Origin: JAKJGV01 sp964617565
Lineage (GTDB): Bacteria; Verrucomicrobiota; Kiritimatiellia; CAIQIC01; JAGNIJ01
DNA length: 23,872 nt
Reading direction: 5' to 3'
Assembly (NCBI GenBank): GCA_964617565.1
Contig: CAZTYH010000050.1
Span: 1 to 23,872 of the forward strand
The notes beneath the pieces were generated by a model that searched no databases, was not told the origin of the DNA, and was given only the letters and a program-made list of their open reading frames with translations. The translations under genes were made by a program, and so were the position numbers. This document shows positions 16,614 through 23,844 of this stretch, piece after piece (position 1 is the stretch's first letter; the number at the start of each line of letters is the position of its first letter).

Positions 16614-16642
16614 TTGACACGGCCCCCGGCTTCAGCTAACGT
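16614..16642 (+). promoter_or_regulatory. Sigma70-like promoter of the glycosyltransferase gene
   Basis: A perfect TTGACA (16614-16619), an exact 17-nt spacer and TAACGT (16637-16642) lie 11 nt before the ATG at 16654. The predicted leader is about 4-6 nt, and no Shine-Dalgarno is present in CTTCCTGCCC. Confidence 0.7.
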
Positions 16643-16653
16643 GCTTCCTGCCC

Positions 16654-17526
16654 ATGAAAGTCAGCGGTTTTACATTTTTGCGCAACGGCGAAATGCTGAA
16701 CTATCCTTTTGTTCAGTCCATCCGTTCCGTTCTGCCCCTTGTGGATGAATTCGTCGTCGCGCTCGGTCCTTGTTCCGATAACACGCCGGCCATGCTCCGC
16801 GCGATTGGCGACCCGAAGATCCGGATCATTGAAACGACATGGAACGAGGGGATGAAGCCCGACGTTTCAATCCAGGGTTATGTCTATGGGCAGCAGAAAT
16901 CCATCGCCTTGTTCAACTGCACCGGCGATTGGGCTTTCTATCTTGAGGGGGATGAAGTGGTGCACGAGGACGATCTCCCGAAGATTCGCGCGGCAATGGA
17001 GAAGCACCTGGACGATCCGGAAGTCGAAGCCCTGGTCTTCGATTACATTCACTTCTATGGCAATGCCAATACGTATGCATGGTCGCCGGCCTGGTATCGG
17101 CGTGCGCCGCGGATCATCCGTAACACGATTCCCTGCTGGGCGCCGAAAGGTCTTTTCTTCATCGTGTTGGAAGACCAGAAGCGCGGCCGATATCCGAAAG
17201 CGGCGTTGAGCGACGGCCGCATATTCCATTATGGATGGGCCCGCGGGGAGTCGCGGATCCAGGCCAACAAGGATCAGATCGAAAAGTACTGGGGTAAGCC
17301 GTCGAGGAAACTGGACATTACAGAAATTGATCCGCAAATCCTGAAGCCTTTCAAGGGAACGCATCCCGCCGTACTCAAGGACTGGCTACCCGCCGGGCAT
17401 GAGATCTTCGCAGCCAATCCAAACCATCAACTGACGCCTCGCGAGAAGAAGCATCGCCTGCTCATGAAGCTGGAAGGTCTTCTTGGAATAGATTTCAACA
17501 AGAAGCACTACCGCCTCGTGCGTTAG
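16654..17526 (+). CDS. Family 2-like glycosyltransferase
   Basis: This 290-residue soluble protein starts MKVSGFTFLRNGEMLNYPF. It has a GT-A nucleotide-sugar fold: an N-terminal strand-helix, a VDEFVVALGPCSDNT segment typical of family 2 transferases, and the acidic DXD-like motif in DWAFYLEGDEVVHEDD (about 89-104). The later region has GRIFHYGWARGES and a basic C-terminus (TPREKKHRLLMKLEG). Such enzymes transfer sugars to lipids or polysaccharides. It is divergent from the lpxL-like operon, so a role in lipopolysaccharide or envelope glycan assembly is plausible but inferred. There is no membrane segment. The start is the first ATG and is placed by the consensus promoter immediately upstream. 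Confidence 0.85.
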   Translation: MKVSGFTFLRNGEMLNYPFVQSIRSVLPLVDEFVVALGPCSDNTPAMLRAIGDPKIRIIETTWNEGMKPDVSIQGYVYGQQKSIALFNCTGDWAFYLEGDEVVHEDDLPKIRAAMEKHLDDPEVEALVFDYIHFYGNANTYAWSPAWYRRAPRIIRNTIPCWAPKGLFFIVLEDQKRGRYPKAALSDGRIFHYGWARGESRIQANKDQIEKYWGKPSRKLDITEIDPQILKPFKGTHPAVLKDWLPAGHEIFAANPNHQLTPREKKHRLLMKLEGLLGIDFNKKHYRLVR

Positions 17527-17545
17527 CTGCAGGCGAAAGTGTTTT

Positions 17546-17583
17546 CGGCGCTTTAGCGCCGATTTGGCACGGGCTGAAGCCCG
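17546..17583. repeat. Tandem GC hairpins, REP-like
   Basis: Two adjacent perfect inverted repeats are present: CGGCGCT/AGCGCCG (17546-17561, 2-nt loop) and CGGGCT/AGCCCG (17570-17583, 2-nt loop). No U tract follows directly. Position between a gene end and an assembly breakpoint fits an interspersed repeat; they could also slow or end glycosyltransferase transcription. Otherwise the stretch 17527-17819 holds only gap 3 and its duplicated flank. Confidence 0.65.
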
Positions 17584-17645
17584 CGTAAACGCCGAACTCC
17601 GGCTGGTCCTGAAAAATTCGAGTTGTTTTTTGGTGAGGGGTGTCT

Positions 17646-17745
17646 NNNNNNNNNNNNNNNNNNNNNNNNNNNNNNNNNNNNNNNNNNNNNNNNNNNNNNN
17701 NNNNNNNNNNNNNNNNNNNNNNNNNNNNNNNNNNNNNNNNNNNNN
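17646..17745. other. Assembly gap 3 (100 N), artefactual, flanked by a 55-bp duplicate
   Basis: Bases 17591-17645 equal 17746-17800 over all 55 positions, the same overlap length as gap 2. Merging the copies shortens the intergenic region between the glycosyltransferase and the next gene from 293 to 138 nt. Confidence 0.93.
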
Positions 17746-17819
17746 GCCGAACTCCGGCTGGTCCTGAAAAATTCGAGTTGTTTTTTGGTGAGGGGTGTCT
17801 AAACCCCCATGGAGCTGCG

Positions 17820-18452
17820 ATGGGAGAGGTGATTGCACAGCCGTTTCTGGCCGGGCTTTCGACGGGTCTTTTCTGTTGCGCCTATTGTTTTCCTTTCGTG
17901 GCACCGTTCCTCGTGGCGGAGGAACGGACGATGCGGCAAACCGCCTGGGTTCTTTCGAATTTTATTCTGGGCCGGTTGGCGGGATATACGCTTTTCGGAC
18001 TTGCCGTGGGATTCCTGGGCGAGCGATTCGACTCGCGATGGCTTCACCTCATCTCGGTGGGCGCGCTCATTCTGTTGTCTGTTTTTCTTCTGTTGTATGC
18101 GCTGGGCTTGGTGAGCCCGGCGTGGCCGCTGTGTGCGGGCACTTCGCGTGCGAGGGGACGGACCCCGTTCCTGATGGGCGTCTTCATGGGGCTGAAGGTC
18201 TGTCCTCCGCTCCTGGTGTCGGCGGCGTACGTGTTCAGCCTGCATGACATGCTCAAGGGCGTCCTTTACTTCCTCGTCTTTTTCGTGGGTACGACTATCT
18301 ACTTCATCCCACTGGCGCTGCTGGGTATGTTGAGTGGCATGGACGAGTTTCGCCGGGTCGCGCGCGCGAGCGCGGTGCTTGTCAGCGTGATCTTCCTGGT
18401 CTATGGAGTGTATATGTTGTGGAGAGGGGTTTCGCCCCTGTACATGCAATGA
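17820..18452 (+). CDS. CcdA/DsbD-like (SafE/UreH-type) six-helix membrane protein with redox-type cysteines
   Basis: This 210-residue polytopic membrane protein belongs to the DsbD transmembrane-region/sulfite-exporter-like group. Helix 1 contains C19, C20 and C23 followed by FPFVAPF. The start of a later helix contains K127-C128-P129-P130. Paired Cys-Pro sites in two helices are the CcdA/DsbD arrangement, which passes electrons from cytosolic thioredoxin to the outer face. Some relatives without full conservation act as metal or sulfite transporters, so function is not certain. The start at 17820 is chosen because GGAG lies 5 nt upstream and homology begins there. It heads a tight four-gene operon; its TGA overlaps the next ATG (ATGA, 18449-18452). 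Context suggests it supplies reductant for the AmmeMemoRadiSam proteins. Confidence 0.8.
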   Translation: MGEVIAQPFLAGLSTGLFCCAYCFPFVAPFLVAEERTMRQTAWVLSNFILGRLAGYTLFGLAVGFLGERFDSRWLHLISVGALILLSVFLLLYALGLVSPAWPLCAGTSRARGRTPFLMGVFMGLKVCPPLLVSAAYVFSLHDMLKGVLYFLVFFVGTTIYFIPLALLGMLSGMDEFRRVARASAVLVSVIFLVYGVYMLWRGVSPLYMQ

Positions 18453-18760
18453 AGTGGGTGACTTTTTTAGCAAAGGCGAACCGATGGGCGGCGTGGACCG
18501 CCATCATCGTGATCATCCTTTTTATCGTCACGGGTTATGGGATGACCAAGCGAGTCATGGACCCGGAATTGGCGAAATACCTACACGAGGAGATCCTCCC
18601 GGTGCCTCTTTTTATTGCGCTGCTGGTCCACGGCGGCCTGAGTCTGCGGCATGCGATGTGGCGGTGGAAAATATTCCAGAACCGCAGGACGGATGATTTC
18701 TTTGTTTTCATTCTCGTGCTGGTGTTGTTTGCGTTGTTCATGTGGATGCATTGGAGGTAG
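18449..18760 (+). CDS. Small three-helix membrane protein with conserved-looking histidines, possibly cytochrome b-like
   Basis: This 103-residue integral membrane protein has three hydrophobic helices (about 14-33, 50-68 and 83-101). Histidines sit in or at the edge of the helices (H46, H61, H68, H101), a pattern seen in small b-haem membrane proteins such as the DUF4405/cytochrome b561-like groups. I cannot identify a named family with confidence. Translation is coupled to the gene before it by the ATGA overlap, and it ends 3 nt before the radical SAM gene. A haem-based electron relay working with the upstream thiol carrier would fit, but this is inference. An in-frame ATG at 18419 would overlap the preceding gene more deeply and is not preferred. 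Confidence 0.72.
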   Translation: MKWVTFLAKANRWAAWTAIIVIILFIVTGYGMTKRVMDPELAKYLHEEILPVPLFIALLVHGGLSLRHAMWRWKIFQNRRTDDFFVFILVLVLFALFMWMHWR

Positions 18761-18763
18761 GCC

Positions 18764-19888
18764 GTGGTGAAAAAGCTGCTGGCACTGCTTTTCCTCGCCG
18801 TGGTAGTCGGCGGGAGTCTCTACCTGGTGTGGTCGAGGGAGCGGGGCGTGCGCGCAGAAGGAACCCTGATTTCTTCGACGAACCTGCATCCGGCCATGCA
18901 TTGGGAGGCGCGGGCCGGCGGGATGGTCCGATGCGGGCTTTGTCCGCACCGGTGCATGCTCTCGGAAGGGCAGATCGGCATCTGCCGCGCCCGCAAAAAC
19001 GAAGGCGGCAAACTCTATTCACTTGTTTACGGCAAGCTCGCCGCCGCGCACGTGGACCCGATCGAGAAGAAACCCTTCTTCCACGTTTTGCCCGCATCGA
19101 AATCGTTTTCCATCGCCACGCCCGGCTGCAATATGCGCTGCCTGTTCTGTCAGAATTGGGAAATTGCGCAGGCCTTTCCGTGGGACGTGCAGACGACGGA
19201 TGTCGCACCCGATCAGGTCGTCGAGGCCGCGCTGAAAAGCGGTGCGCGCTCGATCGCGTTCACTTACACCGAGCCGATCATCTACTACGAGTACATGCTG
19301 GATATCGCAAAGCGCGCCCGACAACGTGGTCTCAAAACCGTGGTCGTGAGCAACGGGTTCATCAATCCTGAACCGCTGAAAGAGCTGCTGGAGTTTATTG
19401 ATGCCTACAAGGTGGACCTCAAGGCTTTCAACGATCGTTTCTATGACGAGTTCACCGGCGGCGACCTCGAGTCCATTCTGCGTACCCTCAAGATTATTCG
19501 CGAGTCGGGTGTCTGGCTTGAAATCGTGACACTGCTGGTGCCGGGCCAGAATGACAGCGAAGAAGAAGTGAGAAAGCTCGCGCGATGGGTAAAGGAAAAT
19601 CTCGGGCCCGATGTGCCGCTGCACTTCTCCAGGTTCCATCCGCAGCACAAACTCCGCACGTTGCCTCCGACGCCGGTGCAGACCGTGATTCGTGCACGCG
19701 AGATCGCGGTGGAGGAAGGTCTGCATTACGTTTACACCGGCAATGTCCGGCATCCGGAAGGAGAATCAACGTATTGCCCGGAAACGGGCGAACTCGCGAT
19801 CGAGCGACAGGGGTATTTCGTGGTGCGTAACAATCTCAAAGATGGAAAGTGCCCGTCGGGCTGTCGCGTGCCGGGCGTGTGGGAGTGA
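18764..19888 (+). CDS. amrS: AmmeMemoRadiSam system radical SAM enzyme with N-terminal membrane anchor
   Basis: This 374-residue protein is a member of the AmmeMemoRadiSam radical SAM family, whose substrate is unknown. The SAM-cluster motif CX3CX2C is C122, C126 and C129 (PGCNMRCLFCQNWE). The upstream family motif CGLCPHRC...GIC (C57, C60, C64, C74) may hold a second site. FTYTEPIIYYEYM and VVSNGFINPEPL are typical core motifs, and the C-terminal C-x3-C (C366, C370 region, KCPSGC) ends the domain. Before the domain, residues 5-23 form a hydrophobic helix after KK, followed by SRERGVR, so the protein is a signal-anchored or exported form. The GTG start has GGAGGT at 18752-18757. The stop overlaps the 19888 ATG as TGATG. 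Confidence 0.93.
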   Translation: MVKKLLALLFLAVVVGGSLYLVWSRERGVRAEGTLISSTNLHPAMHWEARAGGMVRCGLCPHRCMLSEGQIGICRARKNEGGKLYSLVYGKLAAAHVDPIEKKPFFHVLPASKSFSIATPGCNMRCLFCQNWEIAQAFPWDVQTTDVAPDQVVEAALKSGARSIAFTYTEPIIYYEYMLDIAKRARQRGLKTVVVSNGFINPEPLKELLEFIDAYKVDLKAFNDRFYDEFTGGDLESILRTLKIIRESGVWLEIVTLLVPGQNDSEEEVRKLARWVKENLGPDVPLHFSRFHPQHKLRTLPPTPVQTVIRAREIAVEEGLHYVYTGNVRHPEGESTYCPETGELAIERQGYFVVRNNLKDGKCPSGCRVPGVWE

Positions 19889-19926
19889 TGGAAAACATTG
19901 AAGTTCGAAGAGCGGGGAAGAGACGG

Positions 19927-21444
19927 ATGAAAAACAGGAGCTGCTCTCAAGTCATTCTGCCGATACTGCTTGCCCTGTCGCTCGCCGCGTGCGCGGAGAA
20001 GCCGGCGGCGGCAGAAGGGCCGGTGCGCAGACCTGCTGTCGCGGGCTCGTTTTATCCCGGTGATCCTGCTCAGCTTGGTGCCATGGTTGATCAATTGATG
20101 GCGGAGGCACAGATCCCTGAAATGGATGGACGTGTACGCGCATTGATCGCCCCGCACGCGGGCTATGTCTTTTCGGGCGGTGTGGCCGCACATGCTTTCA
20201 AAGCGGTCGAGGGCAAGCGATATGGAACAGTCGTACTGATCGGGAACAGTCATCGCGAGGGCTATTATGGCATCGCCGTGACACCGGGCGGCCGTTTCCG
20301 CACACCGATGGGAGATGTCCCGATTGATGAGTCCCTCGCGAAGAAGCTGCTCGATTCAAGCCCGCTCATCATCGTGCGGGAAAGCGCGCACCTTCCGGAG
20401 CATTCGCTTGAAGTGATCGTCCCGTTTCTGCAGCGCACGATCGGAGATTTCAAGCTGGTGCCGATCCTGCTGGGCGATCGCGCGACGGAGCTTTCGCGTG
20501 TTCTTGCGGCGGCGCTGGCACAGCACGCGCCCGGCGATACGCTTGTGGTGGCCAGCACGGACCTTTCGCATTATCCGGCGTACGAAGATGCCTGTTTCGC
20601 CGACGGCAAAACCATCAAAGCGGTTGTTTCGGGCGATGCCGACAACCTGGAGCGAATGCTTCGCCAGTTGGAGCAGATGAAAATTCCGGACATGGCGACG
20701 GGCATGTGCGGAGAGGGCGCGACGAAGGCCGTGATGCTCTATGCGAATGCGGTTGGCGCGGACAGGATTGAGCGTTTGAAGTATGCAAACTCCGGCGATT
20801 CACCGCAGGGCGATCGCAAGGGCGTAGTGGGATATGCCGCTGTCGCGTTCTTATCCGCAAACGGCGAGAGCGGAAAGCCGGCTGTGCAGGAGGATCGGTT
20901 GCTGAGCGACGAAGAACGAAAGGCCCTGCTCAAGCTCGCACGGGAGACGGTTGAGACTTATGTGAAGACCGGCGAGGTCCCCGGATTCAACAACGCGATG
21001 CCGGCGCTGGAACAACCGCTGGGCGCGTTTGTGACGATAAAGAAAAGAGGGCAGCTTCGAGGTTGTATCGGGCGGTTCGAACCGGACATGCCGTTGCATC
21101 GCGTGGTCATGGAAATGGCGATTGCCGCAGCCACGCAGGATGCGCGGTTTCCGCCCGTTTCGGAAGCCGAATTGGATCAGCTTGAATACGAGGTTTCGGT
21201 GCTCAGTCCGTTGAGACGCGTTCAAAGCTGGCGTGAAATCCAGTACGGGAAACACGGCGTGCAGGTGAGCAGGGGGATGCGTCGCGGCGTTTTCCTTCCG
21301 CAGGTCGCGACCGAGACGGGCTGGAGTTTTGAGACGTTCATGGACAACCTCTGCGCGGGCAAAGCGGGCCTCCCGCGCGACGCATGGAAAGATCCCTCGA
21401 CGCAGCTCCAGGTTTTCACCGCGGAAGTCTTTCACGAGGAATAA
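19927..21444 (+). CDS. Memo-AMMECR1 fusion (AmmeMemoRadiSam proteins B and A) with lipoprotein signal
   Basis: This 505-residue two-domain protein has a lipoprotein signal: KNR, hydrophobic LPILLALSLA, and lipobox LAAC with C22. The Memo domain spans about 34-312 and carries the metal-site residues H77 (APHAGY), H109 (GNSHREGY) and C261 (TGMCGEG), the three ligands known in human MEMO1 (H49, H81, C244). An AMMECR1 domain follows (about 325-505) with the family motif LRGCIG at 377-382. Memo and AMMECR1 are usually separate genes. ATG 19927 is preferred because it gives a normal-length lipoprotein signal and has GAAGAG upstream; ATG 19888 (overlapping the amrS stop) would add 13 residues and bury the signal. 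It is the last gene of the operon. Confidence 0.93.
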   Translation: MKNRSCSQVILPILLALSLAACAEKPAAAEGPVRRPAVAGSFYPGDPAQLGAMVDQLMAEAQIPEMDGRVRALIAPHAGYVFSGGVAAHAFKAVEGKRYGTVVLIGNSHREGYYGIAVTPGGRFRTPMGDVPIDESLAKKLLDSSPLIIVRESAHLPEHSLEVIVPFLQRTIGDFKLVPILLGDRATELSRVLAAALAQHAPGDTLVVASTDLSHYPAYEDACFADGKTIKAVVSGDADNLERMLRQLEQMKIPDMATGMCGEGATKAVMLYANAVGADRIERLKYANSGDSPQGDRKGVVGYAAVAFLSANGESGKPAVQEDRLLSDEERKALLKLARETVETYVKTGEVPGFNNAMPALEQPLGAFVTIKKRGQLRGCIGRFEPDMPLHRVVMEMAIAAATQDARFPPVSEAELDQLEYEVSVLSPLRRVQSWREIQYGKHGVQVSRGMRRGVFLPQVATETGWSFETFMDNLCAGKAGLPRDAWKDPSTQLQVFTAEVFHEE

Positions 21445-21445
21445 A

Positions 21446-21495
21446 TTTCCAAACATTGGAAAATCCCCGGGCCGTTTTTCCAGGCATTGGAAAAA
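21446..21495. repeat. Pair of TTTCCA...TGGAAA palindromes between convergent genes
   Basis: TTTCCAA-ACA-TTGGAAA (21446-21462) and TTTTTCCA-5 nt-TGGAAAAA (21475-21495) share the frame TTTCCANNCATTGGAAA. They fill most of the 76-nt space between two convergent stop codons. They could be a bidirectional transcription end or a lineage-specific repeat; the U runs are within the stems, not after them. Confidence 0.7.
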
Positions 21496-21520
21496 ACTGG
21501 AGCGCATGATTGTTGCTGGG

Positions 21521-23785
21521 TCAGCGGCCTGATTTTCCCAGCCAGAGGGCAGTGGCGGTGATAGTGTTCAACACGCACAGTGCGGCCAGCGTGGAGGAAA
21601 GGCCGATGACGGGCAGGAGCCACATGCTGATCAGCAGTGCGCCCGCGCAGGAGCCGATTACATCCACGGCATACACCCATCCCGCCCGACGATGATCGTC
21701 CTTGTGGGCTGACAGGTATAGCGTGTTGACGGCGGGATATTCGAATCCGACGAGTCCGCCAAGCAGGGCGGCCAGTCCGAGGAACAGGACCTGGATGGCC
21801 AGGGCGTTGCGTTGCATGGCCGGCGCAAGCAGGCTGAACAGGGGAATGAGAAACGCAGCGTATACCGCGAGCGAGGTATGCAGCTTCACCAGGGTGACGG
21901 GCCGGATGCCGGACTGTACCTGAACCGCCGCCCAACTCCCTGCGGCCATGCCCAGCATCAGGCATGCGATGATCAGCGAGATGCGGTAGTAAAGATAGCC
22001 GTAGAAAATCTGGAAGCCGAGAATGATGATGATCTCGCATGCCATCAGGGTGAAGCTGGCCGTTCCCATCGCCCAGAGCGAACCACCGCCGGCGACGCGG
22101 CGCACCCGGATTAAAAGCAGTATGAAAAACACGAACAGCGCGCCGGACAAATGAAACGGGCGAATTTTCCCGGCCCTGCTCATCAAGCGCGCGGCTTGCG
22201 GATGCAGCGAACTGATCCAGTGGACGAGATTGTAATAGCATGCGACGGGGCGGCGGTCGCGGTTCGGCAGGGCATTGGGATTCTCCTCGAATGCTTTCAC
22301 CACCTGCGTAATACGATCGGTTGTGAGGCGATATTCGAGATAGGGAACGCTGAGGTAGTTTGCGTTGATCCCACGCGCAATGAATCGTGAAACAAGCGGA
22401 CCGGGGTCGTATGCGAGCGCTTGATCCGGGGAGGCGATGAAAAAAGCCGCGTATTCCGGCAGCACGATCACTGAATCGAAAACGGCGGTCATGGTTCTGA
22501 AAAGCGAAGCGCCCAGATCTTCAAGTTCGGGGCTCAGGTAATCCGGCGAGAAGGCCAGATGCGTGCTGAGGAGTCCGCCCGGTTTAAGGAGGCTCCGGGC
22601 GAGCCGGAAAAACTCCTCGGTGTAGAGCCGGTTGATGAGAATGGTGCTGGGGTTCGGCAGGTTCACGATGATCACGTCGTAGACGGCTTCCCCGTTGCCG
22701 CCCGCGGCAAGCCGGTTCATAAAGAAGCGTCCATCCTGCGTGATGATGCGGACGCGCAGATCGTCGAGCGCCCTGCGTTCTTCTGCGGGGAGGTATATCC
22801 GGGTGATTTCCACGAGGGTGGGGTCCAGCTCGAGATAATCCACGCGCTCCGGCTGATGCTTCAGGATTTCGGAGAGGACGCCTGTGAGCCCTCCTCCGAT
22901 AAGCAGAACGCGGGAGGGTGCCGGGTGAAAGAGCAGGGGGAGGTGCGCAAGGTGTTCATTCCACAACGCCTCTTCCTCGGAGCCGATGAGCAATCCGCTC
23001 TGGTAGAAGCTGTACTGGTTTCCCATTCTCGTGACGGCGATATTGCCGTGCACGGAGTTTCGCGACTCAAGAACCTGCTGTCCCGGGAAACGATAGCGCG
23101 TCGTGTGCTCGCTGAGCCGCGGCGCGGCGGAGAGCACGACCGTGGCGGCCGCGGCGGCGCCCGCAAGGGCAAGCCGCGTGATCAGCGACCGGCTGAAGGG
23201 GGACGCATACAGGACCGCGCAAGCCGCGACATTCAGCCACTGGACCAGGGCGGATACGCGAAATTCATCCGCCGTTACTAGCGCATAACCGAACAGCATG
23301 CCGCCGAATACAAAACCGAGCGTTTCCAGCATGTACGAACGACCGAGAATGTTGCTGAGCGACTCCGGGTTCCCCATCACTTTCCATGTTTTGGCGGCGG
23401 TGATGAACAGCGCGGATGCCGCGAGGCATATGGGCGCGAGCGCCACGAATGTGAAGCCGAGGGAAGGGAGCAGGTCCGGCGCTTGTCCGGGCACCGGACT
23501 GACGATCAGGCGGCTTGCTCTGACGATCCAGATGGCCGCGGGGAACAGGACCGTGATGGCGGCATGGCAGAGAATGAGGAGGCGCGGCAACCGGTTTGTG
23601 AATCGAATCAGGCGGCTGAACAGGAGCGAGCCGGTGCTGATCCAGAAGAGCCAGGAGAAAAGCGTCCAACCGAGGAAGAACTCGTTTCCGTAAAAGACCA
23701 TCATCACCTCGCGCACGAGCAAGACCTGCGCGATGAGCGACGAGATGCCCAGTACGATGAGCGAAAATGTGAGACGCCGCTTCAC
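21521..23785 (-). CDS. Membrane-embedded spermidine synthase-like protein (fused MFS/spermidine synthase type)
   Basis: This 754-residue protein has an N-terminal membrane region of several helices (SSLIAQVLLVREVMMVFYG, FGGMLFGYALV), then a cytosolic-type class I methyltransferase/aminopropyltransferase domain (about 235-480). That domain has LLIGGGLTGVLSEIL (from 295) and an acidic motif LELDP (318-322) matching the co-substrate-binding sites of spermidine synthases; VDYLELD and the following QDGRFF also fit. A second block of membrane helices ends the protein. This is the layout of fused MFS/spermidine-synthase proteins, whose true reaction is unsettled. Canonical GGGDG is altered to GGGLTG, so classical activity should not be assumed. 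The start is a GTG with no Shine-Dalgarno, 8 nt after a good promoter. Confidence 0.85.
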   Translation of the reverse strand: MKRRLTFSLIVLGISSLIAQVLLVREVMMVFYGNEFFLGWTLFSWLFWISTGSLLFSRLIRFTNRLPRLLILCHAAITVLFPAAIWIVRASRLIVSPVPGQAPDLLPSLGFTFVALAPICLAASALFITAAKTWKVMGNPESLSNILGRSYMLETLGFVFGGMLFGYALVTADEFRVSALVQWLNVAACAVLYASPFSRSLITRLALAGAAAAATVVLSAAPRLSEHTTRYRFPGQQVLESRNSVHGNIAVTRMGNQYSFYQSGLLIGSEEEALWNEHLAHLPLLFHPAPSRVLLIGGGLTGVLSEILKHQPERVDYLELDPTLVEITRIYLPAEERRALDDLRVRIITQDGRFFMNRLAAGGNGEAVYDVIIVNLPNPSTILINRLYTEEFFRLARSLLKPGGLLSTHLAFSPDYLSPELEDLGASLFRTMTAVFDSVIVLPEYAAFFIASPDQALAYDPGPLVSRFIARGINANYLSVPYLEYRLTTDRITQVVKAFEENPNALPNRDRRPVACYYNLVHWISSLHPQAARLMSRAGKIRPFHLSGALFVFFILLLIRVRRVAGGGSLWAMGTASFTLMACEIIIILGFQIFYGYLYYRISLIIACLMLGMAAGSWAAVQVQSGIRPVTLVKLHTSLAVYAAFLIPLFSLLAPAMQRNALAIQVLFLGLAALLGGLVGFEYPAVNTLYLSAHKDDHRRAGWVYAVDVIGSCAGALLISMWLLPVIGLSSTLAALCVLNTITATALWLGKSGR

Positions 23786-23793
23786 GGAGGTTT

Positions 23794-23822
23794 ATCGTAG
23801 GGTGCCGCGGGAGTGATGCCAA
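23794..23822 (-). promoter_or_regulatory. Sigma70-like promoter, near-leaderless, for the spermidine-synthase-like gene
   Basis: On the minus strand TTGGCA (23817-23822), an exact 17-nt spacer and TACGAT (23794-23799) are followed by 8 nt and the GTG start codon. The predicted leader is 1-3 nt. Confidence 0.65.
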
Positions 23823-23844
23823 CCCAGAAGATGAAGGGAGCAGA

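Noticed and set aside
21432..22241. Minus-strand frame of 269 codons inside the spermidine-synthase-like gene
   Set aside because: Alternative frame of a clear membrane protein with Pro/Arg-rich composition; no family resemblance.
22559..23281. Plus-strand frame of 240 codons opposite the spermidine-synthase-like gene
   Set aside because: Antisense shadow over the SAM-binding domain.
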